Below, piece by piece: positions 8,491 to 19,341 of a stretch of DNA of 64,000 nucleotides. Source of the stretch: Arabidopsis thaliana (Eukaryota; Streptophyta; Magnoliopsida; Brassicales; Brassicaceae). Location: contig NC_003070.9 of the NCBI RefSeq assembly GCF_000001735.4, forward strand, positions 13,820,001 to 13,884,000, read 5' to 3'. How positions within the stretch are numbered: position 1 is the first letter of the stretch; the number at the start of each line of letters is the position of its first letter. The position numbers and the translations under genes are program-made. A model generated the notes under the pieces. That model searched no databases. It saw only the letters and a list, made by a program, of their open reading frames with translations, and was not told the origin of the DNA.

Positions 8491-11400
8491 TTGATGTTAT
8501 TCTGGGAATGGATTGGTTGGATCATTACAGAGTACATCTTGACTGCCACCGTGGGAGAGTTTCTTTTGAGCGGCTAGAAGGGAGGTTGGGTTATCAGGGA
8601 GTGAGACCTACCTCAGGGAGTCTCGTCATCTCAGCAGTGCAGGTAGAGAAAATGATCGAGAAGGGCTACGAGGCTTACCTGGTGACGATATCTATGCCGG
8701 AGTCTGTGGGGCAGGTAGCAGTGAGCGACATTCGAGTTGTTCATGAGTTCGAGGATGTGTTTCAATCGTTGCAGGGATTACCACCATCACGGTCTGATCC
8801 TTTCACGATTGAGTTGGAACCAGGGACAGCGCTGTTGTCTAAGGCACCCTACAGGATGGCTCCAGCAGAGATGGTAGAGCTAAAGAAGCAGCTAGAGGAT
8901 TTGTTGGGTAAGGGATTCCTTCGTCCTAGTACTTCACCTTGGGGAGCGCCGATGTTATATGTGAAGAAGAAGGACGGGAGTTTCCGCTTATGTATTGACT
9001 ACCGGGGGTTGAACCGGGTCACTATGAAGAACAAGTACCCTTTGCCAAGGATCGATGAGTTGTTGGATCAGTTGAGGGGTGCTACTTGTTTCTCCAAAAT
9101 TGATTTGACGTCGGGTTATCACCAATTCCCGATAGCGGAGGCAGATGTTCGCAATACTGCTTTCAGGACAAGATATGGACCTTTTGAGTTTGTGGTGATG
9201 CCTTTCGGTTTGACTAATGCACCTACAGCGTTCATGAGGTTGATGAACAGCGTGTTTTAGGAGTTTTTGGATGAGTTTGTGATCATCTTTATTGATGACA
9301 TCCTGATGTATTCTAAGAGTCCTGAGGAGCATGGGGTACATCTGAGGAGAGTGATGGAGAAACTGCGGGAGTAGAAGCTGTTCGCTAAGTTGAGCAAGTG
9401 CAGTTTCTGGCAGAGAGAGATGGGTTTTCTAGGTCACATTGTTTCTGCAGAGGGAGTTTCAGTGGATCCAGAGAAGATTGAGGCTATCAGAGATTGGCCT
9501 AGACCGACGAATGCCACTGAGATCAGGAGTTTTCTTGGGTTGGCAGGGTATTACAAGAGGTTTGTCAAGGGGTTTGCGAGTATGGCACAGCCGATGACTA
9601 AGCTGACAGGGAAGGATGTTCCTTTTGTGTGGTCACGGGAGTGCGAGGAGGGTTTCGTGAGCCTGAAGGAGATGTTGACGAGTACACCAGTGTTAACATT
9701 GCCAGAGCATGGAGAGCCTTACATGGTGTATATTGATGCCTCGAGAGTTGGTTTGGGTTGTGTTCTATTGCAGCGTGGGAAGGTTATTGCTTATGCATCA
9801 CGGCAGTTGAAGAAGCATGTGGGCAACTATCCTACTCACGATTTAGAGATGGCTGCGGTAATCATTGCCTTGAAGATTTGGAGGTCTTATCTTTATGGCG
9901 GGAAAGTGCAGGTGTTCACGGATCATAAGAGTTTGAAGTATATCTTTACTCAGCCAGAGCTGAACCTGAGGCAGAGGCGATGGATGGAGCTGGTGGCTGA
10001 TTATGATCTGGAGATAGCTTACCATCCTGGTAAGGCTAATGTGGTTGCAGACGTGTTGAGCCGTAAGCGCGTGGGTGTGGCTCCAGGGCAGAGTGTTAAG
10101 GCCTTGGTGAGTGAGATTGGTGCTTTGCGGTTGTGTGCTGTGGCACGAGAGCCATTGGGATTGGAAGCTGTGGATCGAGCAAATCTTCTGACTAGAGTTC
10201 GGTTGGCTCAGGAGAAGGATGACGGGTTAATTATGGCTTTTAAGGCAGAGGGCTCTGAATATTAGTTTGCAGCTAATGGGACTATCCTTGTGCATGAGCG
10301 AGTTTGTGTGCCTAAGGATGAGGAGTTGCGACGGGAGATCTTGAGTGAGGCTCATGCGAGCATGTTTTCCATTCATCCAGGAGCGACTAAGATGTACCGA
10401 GACCTCAAGCGGTATTATCAGTGGGTCGGGATGAAGAGGGATGTAGCTAATTGGGTCGCAAAGTGCGATGTTTGTCAGTTAGTTAAGGCTGAGCATCAGG
10501 TGCCGGGTGGCCTATTGCAGAGTTTACTCATTCCTAAGTGGAAGTGAGATTTTATCACGATGGATTTCGTGGTTGGATTGCCTGTGTCGCGAACCAAAGA
10601 TGCTATTTGGGTGATCGTTGACCGTCTGACTAAGTCAGCACATTTTTTGGCCATCACAAAAACTGATGTAGCGGCGGTGTTGGCTAAGAAATATGTGAGC
10701 GAGATCGTGAAGTTGCATGGAGTACCTGTGAGTATTGTGTCAGACAGGGATTCCAAGTTTACTTCTGCGTTTTGGAGAGCCTTTCAGGCAGAGATGGGCA
10801 CTAAGGTGCAGATGAGCACGGCTTATCATCCACAGACAGATGGGCAATCCGAGAGGACTATTCAGACTCTTGAGGATATGTTGCGGATGTGTGTCTTGGA
10901 GTGGGGAGGTCATTGGGCGGATTACTTGAGTCTGGTAGAGTTTGCTTATAACAACAGCTATCAGGCCAGTATTGGGATGACTCCTTTTGAGGCGTTGTAC
11001 GGGAGGCCATGCAGGACACCGTTATGCTGGACCCAAGTGGGGGAGAGGAGCATATGTGGTGCGGATTATGTTCAGGAAATCACAGAGAGGATCCGGGTTC
11101 TTAAGCTGAACATGAAGTAAGCTCAGGATCGACAGCGGAGTTACGCTGACAAGAGGAGAAGAGAGCTTGAGTTTGAGGTTGGGGACATAGTGTATCTCAA
11201 GATGGCCATGTTGCGAGGTCTGAACAGGTCTATCTCAGAGACTAAGTTGAGTCCGAGGTACATGGGTCCGTTCAGGATTGTTGAGAGGGTGGGACCAGTG
11301 GCATACACAAGGTCTTTCATGTGTCGATGCTGAGGAAGTGTCTTCACAAGGATGATGAGGTGTTGGCTAGGATTCCAGAGGATCTTCAACCAAACATGAC

Positions 11401-11578
11401 TTTGGAGGCGAGACCAGTGAAGGTTCTCGAAAGGAGGATCAAGGAACTTCGGCGGAAGAAGATTCCTTTGATCAAAGTCCTATGGGACTGCGATGGTGTG
11501 ACAGAGGAGACTTGGGAGCCAGAGGCGAGGATGAAGGCAAGGTTCAAGAAGTGGTCCGAGAAGCAGGTTGCTGCATGA
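8484..11578 (+). pseudogene. Decayed Ty3/gypsy pol (Tekay/Del-like), truncated at both ends
   Basis: It starts mid-gene at [20 protein letters not shown], after the protease active site. RT (PFGLTNAP, then FIDDILMYS past a stop), RNase H ([20 protein letters not shown]), integrase zinc finger (10290-10547) and integrase core (MDFVVGLP, SDRDSKF, QSERTIQTLED) all follow in one frame. That frame is broken by stops at 9258, 9372, 10263, 10545 and 11118. The last part (11321-11578, chromodomain-like, ending KKWSEKQVAA) is in another frame after a deletion near 11305. gag, protease and the 5' LTR are absent. Each stop can be explained by a single C-to-T or G-to-A change in a Gln or Trp codon. Not functional. 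Confidence 0.9.
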
Positions 11579-12150
11579 GTTTGCCTATCCTTGGGTTCCA
11601 GTTTCAGTGTTTTTGAGCTTTTGAGTTGTTGTTCTTATTTCTCTTTCAATTGTATTTTCGTTTGGAGTTGTAAAGATCATGACATTTGATGATTAATAAG
11701 ATGAGTATTTTTTTTCGGGGATTTGACTTGAGTTGTCTTATTTAAGAATGAGTTATGCGGTTTCTAAAAATGGAAAGTTCCCAGAAAGGACTTGTCTATT
11801 TTTAGAAAGTTTGAGTAAACAACCTAAGAGAGATGTGTGTTTACGAGACGGCCGGGAGTTGGTCCTAAAGATATCCTCGAGGGGATATGATGGATGGTGA
11901 GATATAGAGGTGTCTTACGCAAATCCATGAGAGAGTCTGGAGATATGCTCGGAAGCATTTAGTATTGTTTGCTCGAGGGACATGAGGGTCCCAACGACTC
12001 GTGAGGAGCGGGGTATGCTCCTGAGGTACCGGTAACTCGAGGGACTTTTTGTCTTTAGAGTGCGAGGGGTACGGTGGCTTCGGGTGACGATCAGAGAGCA
12101 CGCTTTTAGGGTGACGACCCGAGAGCGAGTTTTGAGGTATTATTTTCCCG
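11579..12150 (+). repeat. 3' non-coding/LTR remnant of the decayed gypsy element
   Basis: No ORF. It contains repeated CTCGAGG motifs (about 11875, 11970 and 12030) and a direct repeat of about 25 bp (GTGACGA..GAGAGC) near 12085 and 12110. This looks like retroelement 3' untranslated or LTR sequence, but no second LTR is present to define ends. It stops where Copia RT sequence begins. Confidence 0.45.
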
Positions 12151-15100
12151 GACAGCCTTTCCGCAAATGACTACATCATCGACGTAGACAATGACATGAA
12201 GAACTTTGGATCCCCGAATTGATGTGAAAAGAGAATAATCTTTCTTAGACTGAGTAAAACCAAACTTGAGTAGAGATGTAGACAACTTTTCGAACCAGCA
12301 ACGAGGCGCTTGTTTCAAACCATAGATAGATTTCTTGAGCTTGCATACAAGAGATGGATCTGTTGTTTTAAAACCCGGAGGTGGTTTCATATAGATGTCT
12401 TCTTTTAAATCACCATGAAGAAAAGCGTTATGAACATCCATTTGATGAAGTTCCCAGTCCTTTGCTGCCGCAACATCCAATAAAAGTCTCACTGTTTGCA
12501 TTTTGACAACTGGAGCAAATGTCTTTGTGAAATCAATACCTTCCTTTTGATGATTGCCTAAAGCCACAAGACGCGCTTTGTAACGTTCGACGGTACCATT
12601 AGAGTTATACTTGATACGAAATACCCACTTTGATCCAATAGCTTTAACTCCTTGCGGAAGTTTGGTAATATCCCAAGTTCCTTGATCTTCAAGAGCATCG
12701 ACTTCAAAAAAAACTGCATTACGCCATTCTTTCTCTCGAATGGCTTGATTATAAGTCTGAGGAGGATCAACCATACTAATGGCAGCTAAGAAGTGTTGAT
12801 TACTTGGAGAGAATATTTCACCCGATACATAGTTGGCCATGGGGTAGATACACGTACCAATGTTGTCGGACAGAGTTTGAGTTGACTCACATTGAGCCGA
12901 ATAAGTTTGATAGTCTTTTAGGCGCACATTTTCTTGTCTTTGACGTAAACCGCGACGAAGAGGAGGAGGTGATGCAGCAGCCGGTGTTGCAGTAATTATA
13001 GGAGAGCTTGGAGGTGAGTCGTTGACATCAATAATAGCCGGGAGAGGATTCGTAGCGGGAACGTCACCAATTTGGTATATGTCAAGGAATTCATCATCAT
13101 ATGGCAAAATTGGAGATGGAATGACGGCAGCAGGTGAAGAGAATGTATCTTTATTCTTTTTGTCAGCAAATGGGAAAATATCTTCCTGAAAGACCACATC
13201 GCGAGAGACAAAAAAAATTTGTGATTCAATATCATAAATACGCCAACCTTTTTGTCCATGGGGATAGCCAACGAATATGCATTTTCGTCCTCTCTCTTGA
13301 AATTTATCCAAACGACCAGTGTGTTTTCTTGCAAAACAGAGGCTGCCAAAGACACGAAGTGAAGCATAAGACGGTGGTTGTGAGTAGAGAATCTTGTATG
13401 GGGTTTTGCCATCTAGAATTGGAGTAGGAGTTCGATTTATGAGGTAGGCGGCTGTAAGAACACTTTCTTCCCAGAAGCTAATGGGAAGTTCTGCTTGAAA
13501 TAAGAGTGAACGTGCTACATTCAAGATGTGTCTATGCTTACGCTCGACACGTCCATTTTGCTGATGTGTATAGACACAAGAGATTTGATGAACAATTCCT
13601 CGTTCAGCAAAATATGATTTGAGACTCATAAATTCAGTGCCATTATTGCTTCTTACTGTTTTAACTTGTTTGTTGAATTGTCGGGACGCCATTGCAATGA
13701 ACTGTTGAAGGAGAGAGGCAACCTCACTCTTAGCAAGCATGAGATGTATCCAAACCGCTCTAGAGTGATCATCAACAATAGTTAGAAAGTAATGAGCTCC
13801 GCAAGAGGAAGCATGTTTGTATGGTCCCCAAACATCATAGTGAATAAAAGAAAAACACTCTTCGGCTTTATTGAAACTTTCAGAAAAACTTGCACGAGTT
13901 TGTTTGGCTCGAACACAAACGTCACAAATCGTCTTTAAATCAGAACTACAACTATCAAAATCCTCTAAAGATGGCAAAACAGAAGATAAAACTTTCGAAG
14001 ATGGATGGCCTAGTCGCATATGCCACAAAGCTTTATTGGTTTTCCACTTCACCACATTAGCACTTGTTGCAACGACTTCAGCTCTTTGTAAATGATAGAC
14101 TCCATTACTCTCTGTCCCAACCCCAATCAGCATCTTGGAAGTACGGTCCTGTATCACGCAAACTTTATCAGTGAATATTGCGAAGCAATGCAACTCACGC
14201 AGAAGACGAGCCACAGAGATGAGTGTGCAGGAGAGATCAGGTACAAATAAAACATGTGTAAGTTTCATATTTGCACCGAGTATTAGGGTGCCTTTTTTGG
14301 TAGCAATAGTATGTTTAGCGTTAGGTAGCACAACAACACTATGAGGGATTTCGTAAATCTCAGTGAGCAAATCCAGAAAACCAGTCATGTGATGTGAGGC
14401 GCCTGAATCAATTAGAAAATCGACACAATTTGTCTTACCAGAGAGTTTTTCTGATGAAGTAGCTGTGTCTTGTTTCAGCAGATTTCTGATAGCAGACCAT
14501 GCCTCTTTGCTAACGCCTGGAATGTCAGAAAATTCTGAAGCAGAGGATGACGGATGAGAAGTTTGAGCATTGTTGGCTTTGTATGAGTTTCCATGTCCCC
14601 TTCCTCTGCCACGTGGTGTGCTGCTGCGCCCGCGACCACGGCCTGAGCTAGTATCACCGTATTTTTCAGTGTACCATTCAGGAACACCATGTAGCTTAAA
14701 GCATGTATCAGCACTGTGATTTGATCTCCCACAATGAGTACATGGACCCATATTATTGACTCGAGTCACCGAAGCAATTGCATTAACTCCAGTTTGAACA
14801 GCGAAGCCGACAGCATCAACACGCTCTTCTTTGCTCCTCGTAATTGTTAGATGTCGTTCTTCTGCAATAATTTCAGAGTAGATGCTGTCGAGAGAAATAT
14901 TATCATCACGACTTAAACGACCCAATATATTGGTTCTACTGGTGCCAAATTTTGCTGCATCAAGTCCCATAAGAAATTGATGAATCCTTTCATGATCACG
15001 TCGTTGACTCTGACGAACTCTGTGAGTGCATGATGGTCTATTACAACAACAAGTTAAGAGAGGTTCGTAGTCGTCTAGGTCATCCCACATGACTTTGAGT

Positions 15101-15564
15101 TTACCAAAATAGTTGGCAGCTGTTTGCCCATCTTGACGACAAGCTACGATGTCATATTTTAATTGGTGAACACGAGAGGCGTTACCAACAGAGTATCGGG
15201 TTCGCAAGCTTTCCCACATGACTCGTGCATTATCAACAACAGAGATTGATTTCTGCACCTGGGGATCAAGACTTGCATACAACCAGCCTACTAACATCGA
15301 GTTTGTCTGCAGCCACCGTGGATAGTCCGGAGAGTCAGATGATGGCTTCGTTAGGGTGCCATCGATGAAACCAAGCTTTTGTTTGGCTTGCAAGTTGTTG
15401 CGAGTAAGTTTAGCCCATCGTTCATAGTTCTCACCGTTCAACAACATGGGTGTGAGAACATGATGAGGATGATCCGATGGATGCAAGTAGTAGGGAGATG
15501 CAGAGATTGCATCCTTTTCAGAAGAAGCTGTAGTAGCGGTAGATCCGTCGACTGGTTTGGTCAT
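12151..15564 (-). CDS. Copia gag-pol, 3'-truncated, integrase D-to-N
   Basis: ATG at 15564. In order: UBN2-type gag (residues ~30-250), CCHC knuckle CTHCGRSNHSADTC, protease DSGASHHMTG, GAG-pre-integrase HMRLGHPSS, integrase (TIVDDHSR), and RT with YVDDVV (D1129-D1130). The frame is open for ~1138 Copia codons, then runs 14 codons into antisense gypsy sequence before a stop at 12106. The second catalytic Asp of the integrase triad, normally RSDNGTEF, is Asn here (RSNNGTEF, residue 640, codon 13645-13647), a single G-to-A change that should inactivate integration. The ORF is long but the element is doubly dead: no 3' half and a lost catalytic residue. Confidence 0.88.
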
Positions 15565-15628
15565 GTTGTGTGAAGAAGACGATGAAGCTTAGTAGAAAAA
15601 AAAAATTTGTGTATTTTTTTAGGGTTTT

Positions 15629-15641
15629 GGCTCTGATACCA
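15629..15641 (-). promoter_or_regulatory. Primer-binding site (tRNA-iMet type)
   Basis: Minus strand TGGTATCAGAGCC directly follows the LTR end. This is the standard Copia first-strand priming site complementary to initiator tRNA-Met. Confidence 0.9.
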
Positions 15642-15785
15642 TGCCAAAGTGAATAGAATTGCTTGAGTATTATTGATGTGAATATGAGAATATATATAGT
15701 ACAAGAGAGTCGGTATGTAAACGTATACGAATATACACAAGAATATTGACAGATATCTAATAAGGAATGTATCCTTATCCTAACA
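15642..15785 (-). repeat. 5' LTR of the Copia element (144 bp)
   Basis: On the minus strand it starts TGTTAGGATAAGG and ends CACTTTGGCA, immediately followed by the primer-binding site. It contains a TATATATA motif. The partner LTR was lost with the 3' half. Confidence 0.85.
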
Positions 15786-16080
15786 TTTAAAGCTCTTTTG
15801 AGACCTCATGAGAATATTGATGATTGTGTAGGTATTGGTCAAGATAAAACTGTGATGCTCAATCTGAGTCAAGAGTCACGAAAGCCAATATCTTTGAAAA
15901 CTCTGTTTGAGGTAGTTTTTGATGATTTGCAGAGGTCGAACGACAATCTTTTATCAGTTAGTACCTCGTCAACACTTCTTTTATGGTATCTTGATAGAGG
16001 GTTGTGTTTCTTATGTAAATGCCCTTCTTTTATAGATTGTTGGTGCAGAAAATCCAATTTCAAAGATGATCAATCAACCT
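15786..16080 (+). pseudogene. Unidentified possible exon fragment
   Basis: An open plus-strand frame reads FKALLRPHENIDDCVGIG, with VMLNLSQESRKPISLKTLFE further on, and has a coding-like composition, but begins with no ATG right at the Copia LTR edge. I do not recognise the family. It could be the remains of the gene into which the Copia element inserted. Confidence 0.3.
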
Positions 16081-16301
16081 AATGGTTTCTACTTGCTCTT
16101 TTTTACAGATCCTACCAATAGGTTCAAAGTGTGAAACTATGATATATTCGTAAGAAGGTGTTCAAAACAATGAAATAGCTTTAAGAGAAGAGGTATGAAA
16201 CTGAATCAGTCATCATCACTCCATATAAAGTGAAACTTTTTTTGGCTGGATTAGTTTCCAATTTGTGAATATTGGATCAGAAAAGTTGGATTAAGAAACT
16301 C

Positions 16302-16440
16302 ACTTAAAGGGCTCTACCATTAGACATAGAAAAAATTTTAAGGCCCAACAAAAACTCTTAACATTTAATTTCTCAAAATTTATGCTTTAAAAATTTGGAA
16401 GAGCCCTTGTAAGCGGTCAACCATTAGGGTTGCTCTTATG
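16302..16440. mobile_element. Small MITE-like insertion next to peptide gene A
   Basis: TAAAGGGCTCTACCATTAG near 16303 is roughly the inverse of CCATTAGGGTTGCTCTTA at 16421-16438, giving imperfect terminal inverted repeats around an AT-rich core. Paralogues B and C lack this sequence. The last ~9 codons and stop of gene A fall inside it. Confidence 0.45.
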
Positions 16441-16925
16441 ATCTTTTGAATGAGCTCGCACTGAATCACTGCCTCCTACAGCAATCTTGATCTCGTTGAA
16501 GACCTTTTGATCCCAAACCCCTTTTCCTATTTCCTTCCCTTGAAGAAAGCAACAATTAGCTATATCAGTTCAGATTTTTATTTTAAAATGAATAATTTAT
16601 TTTTCATTACCATAGGTAAATTAAACTATAGTGAAAAGTAAATGAGACATCTTAAATTCATTTCTTTTTGAATATTCCTTGATTTGAAGATATATATTGC
16701 TAAACATGGAATCAAAACCAAAAGATAAAAATAAAACTTTACACGCCATAAATTTGAACAACAACCAAGCCTAAATCGTAAAGAACCTATATAAAATTGC
16801 TTGCGAAGAAAAAAATACTCACTTGAAACTGGAGATCCATATTGTACTCGGGCCAGTGTTGTATTTGGTAATCCAAAGAACAAGAGAATACTCAAAGCTA
16901 GTACGTAAACCACGACTTTGTTCAT
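16417..16925 (-). CDS. Small secreted peptide precursor, copy A (SCOOP-like candidate)
   Basis: Two exons: 16925-16823 and 16538-16417, joined by a canonical phase-1 intron (GTGAGT..AG). Product 74 aa. Residues 1-25 form a signal peptide (MNKVVVYVLALSILLFFGLP, cleavage likely near TLA|RV). The mature part has RVQYGSP, GVWDQKVFNEIKIAVGGSDS and a Ser-containing tail. Copies B (18651-19095) and C (33176-33583) share exon structure and the IG(K)xVWxQ and EIKI/DLKI blocks. The SxS in GGSDS is the hallmark of SCOOP phytocytokines, but the assignment is by eye. The C-terminal KDHKSNPNG comes from an inserted MITE, so this copy is altered. A TATATATA lies ~50 bp and a W-box core (TTGACC) ~102 bp upstream of the ATG. 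Confidence 0.65.
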
Positions 16926-17861
16926 GCTTTTGTTTGATTTAAAAATATGTATTCAAAATGCATATTCGTGAATATATATAGATAAATGAATCTCTCAGTC
17001 TCTCACGTTACGTGTCCATCGTTTTTGGTCAAACACGTGACTTCAATTTTATATTTTAGAAATGAAACCAGGTCACACGGATTGTTTCCATGACATTAGA
17101 TTTTCTTTTCTCAACAAATTTTCGTGTCCACATAATGTTTATGTAATAAAAGAAACTGTATTTGACTCTTGAAAAAGTATAAAGTCTTTATCAAAAAAAA
17201 ATACGAAAATGTTTGAAATCTTTTTTTGAATTGGTCCAACTTAATTTTTGACTTTTAGCTATTCTATATATTGTGGAGAACAAAGTACATGGTCTTGGTT
17301 TAATTGAGCTTAATTTAACAACAACAGCTTTCGTTATTGAATACATTACCTTGGAAACTCGGTTTGAAGACTTGTGTAGGGTTGGGCATATCTAAGATTC
17401 CACTTGAACATAAATGGAGAAATCATATTATCTATAAATCACATGTCAACCCAAATTATTTTGTTTGTAATAAGACTTGAATGACTTGGATGTGAACACA
17501 AATTGTTATAAAGTATAAGACTCGAATAAAAATATATGTAAAACGAATTTTCTTTTTGGTACTTGATCATTATTTATTTATAAGAAACCTTGATCATTGC
17601 AGACACTAAATATCTCAAAGGACTGTACAATAGACAAACACACACTTATAAATTTATAACAAATGTTTTGAATACCATATCGTCGGACCATCCGGTACAC
17701 TAGGAATCGTCCATATAACCGAATCCAGTTGAGTCAAAAATCAAATTTGAGTTAAACCACTAAAACCAATTATTTATCATTGTGCTTTTCTCTTCCGCTT
17801 TATGATTATGTGAACGACAAAATTTTACGTATCCGACAATTATTTTTCATATTGCATTTTC
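16926..17861. other. Promoter side and upstream flank of peptide gene A
   Basis: No ORF. Sequence from about 17220 to 17690 is recognisably related to 33790-34230 upstream of copy C (shared GGTCCAA, GTGGAGAAC, GTCAACCCAAATTATTTTG and CTTGATCATTA blocks), marking the older duplication between A and C. Confidence 0.6.
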
Positions 17862-18009
17862 TTTTTTTTAATATTCAGAAATTCAAGTCCAAAGGTCCTA
17901 CATCTTCTAGAGGCAGAATCCTAACCAGATAAAAAGATCTCTTCCAATATGCTTCGAACTCAGCACCTCTACCTGAAAGATTTATCACTGGACCGACAAC
18001 ACGTGAGTC
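17862..18009 (-). mobile_element. SINE-like element with approximate target duplication
   Basis: On the minus strand it reads GGTCCAGTGATAAATC, then a B-box-like GAGTTCGAAGC about 40 bp on, and ends in an A-rich tail (17862-17870 on the plus strand is T-rich). It is flanked by ATATTGCATTTTC (17849) and GTATTGCGTTCTC (18010), a 13-bp repeat with three mismatches. The A box is weak. Confidence 0.5.
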
Positions 18010-18039
18010 GTATTGCGTTCTCAAGAGCAAGGTTTTTCT

Positions 18040-19341
18040 AATATTTTACCATTTATTTTCTAAAGATTTAGATCCAACATATATATTTGTTGACTTCTCA
18101 TCTTGTTGCGTTTGTAATATCTTTTCAGTATGTTGTACATTATCTTTATTCTAAAAATTATTTAAATTCGAAAACGCGTTCCAACCAGTTCGATCAGTTG
18201 ACAAATTAAAGTATTTGCAACTATATTCATTATATTTGTTTCTCTCTCTAGCTCTAAGCTCTTGATTCTTCCTACAAAATTACCACTTGTAACTCCTAAA
18301 GATTCTAATGGATTGCTTGCTGAAAATACAGCCACGAGATGTTCAAGATCATCAAAGTTGAACTTTTAAAACTCGCGAGTGTCTTGTTTCTGTGTTTGTT
18401 ATTTCTACTGGAGTGGTCGTGAAGTGTCAAGTGGTATAGGCATCACACATTTGAACATGTGGTATTCAGTGTTAGTTATTGCGATCAATCATGAAAAGAG
18501 AAGGAAGATTATGAAATCGATCAAAATGTAATCTAACAGGAGAGAATAGGTCGAAACGTTCAACTTGAAGCGCAAGATACATATCTTAATATGTCACTGA
18601 CTTTGCCAAACTAGATCAACTTGCGACAGAGATTTTTTTTTTTTTTTTGGTTAATGCCGGTTAGGTTTACAACTATTATTACATGAAGGATCTCTCCCTG
18701 AATTACTGCCCGATGCACCGATCTTGATCTCGCTTAATAGTGTTTGTTCCCAAACTTCTTTTCCTATTTTCTTCCCTAAAAACAAAACAACTATTAGCTA
18801 ATCAATTTGAAGAAGAGAAACAAAATAACTGTTAAATTGTGAAACGTAGAAACAAAACCAAAAGATCAACGTATGAAAAAAATTGAAGAATATTTGGTTT
18901 GCGTTTTAAATTCTGGAATACTATACCAAACCCAAATTGTATCGAACATATCTAAAATTGCTTAGAAAGTAGAAAAAAAAAACAAAAAAAAAAATACTTA
19001 CTTTGGCTTGGAGATGCATACTGTACTCGAGCTAATACTGTATTTGATAACAAAAGAAAACTCAAAGTTAGTATACAAAGCGTGAGTTTGTACATATTTT
19101 AGATTTCATGCATATATATAGATATATGAAGTCACGTTACGTGTTACGTGTTCATTTTTCTGTTTTGGTCAAACACATCTTCATTTCTTTGTTCCCCACA
19201 AGTATTTATAATAACTAAAATTAAGCTTTGCCCAAAAAAAAAAAAACTAAAATTAAGCTAGTTTTCATATAATAGAAAACCGTAATTGACTTGAAAATGT
19301 ATGAAGTCTTCTGAATTGGTCCAATCTAATTTTAGTTATTA
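18040..19341. repeat. Segmental duplication, copy B (paired with 32556-33826)
   Basis: Starting at TTTTACCATTTATTTTCT, the segment matches 32561-33826 nearly base for base through the non-coding flank, the peptide gene and its promoter. It ends at GTTATTA, where copy C continues into ATTCTATC but this copy continues into the CACTA terminus. Confidence 0.9.
18651..19095 (-). CDS. Small secreted peptide precursor, copy B (SCOOP-like candidate)
   Basis: Exon 1 19095-19002 and exon 2 18775-18651 with a phase-1 intron (GTAAGT..TTTAG). 72 aa, intact. Signal peptide MYKLTLCILTLSFLLLS to about residue 22, then RVQYASPSQ, KKIGKEVWEQTLLSEIKIGA, and a tail SGSNSGRDPSCNNSCKPNRH with two Cys. Two overlapping SxS motifs (SGS, SNS) sit in the region where SCOOP-family peptides carry theirs. 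SCOOPs are secreted Brassicaceae phytocytokines perceived by the LRR kinase MIK2; that role is inferred here. A TATATATA ~20 bp and a TTGACC W-box ~72 bp upstream of the ATG are shared with the other copies. Too short for routine ORF calling, hence easily missed. Confidence 0.7.

Larger units (their letters stand above)
12151..15785 (-). mobile_element. Copia retrotransposon, 3' truncated inside RT
   Basis: A minus-strand element with a 144-bp 5' LTR, a tRNA-Met-type primer-binding site and a long gag-pol frame. It ends abruptly just past YVDD of RT; the rest of RT, RNase H and the 3' LTR are gone. Its short LTR and compact gag differ from the SIRE-like remnant at 5.1-8.5 kb, so the two are not halves of one element. 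Confidence 0.85.

Noticed and set aside
5093-15785. The two Copia pieces as one element with a gypsy inserted
   Set aside because: The left piece is SIRE-like with a long LTR and an extra ORF, the right one has a 144-bp LTR and a compact gag; ~250 codons of RT/RNase H are missing and the gypsy has no termini or target duplication.
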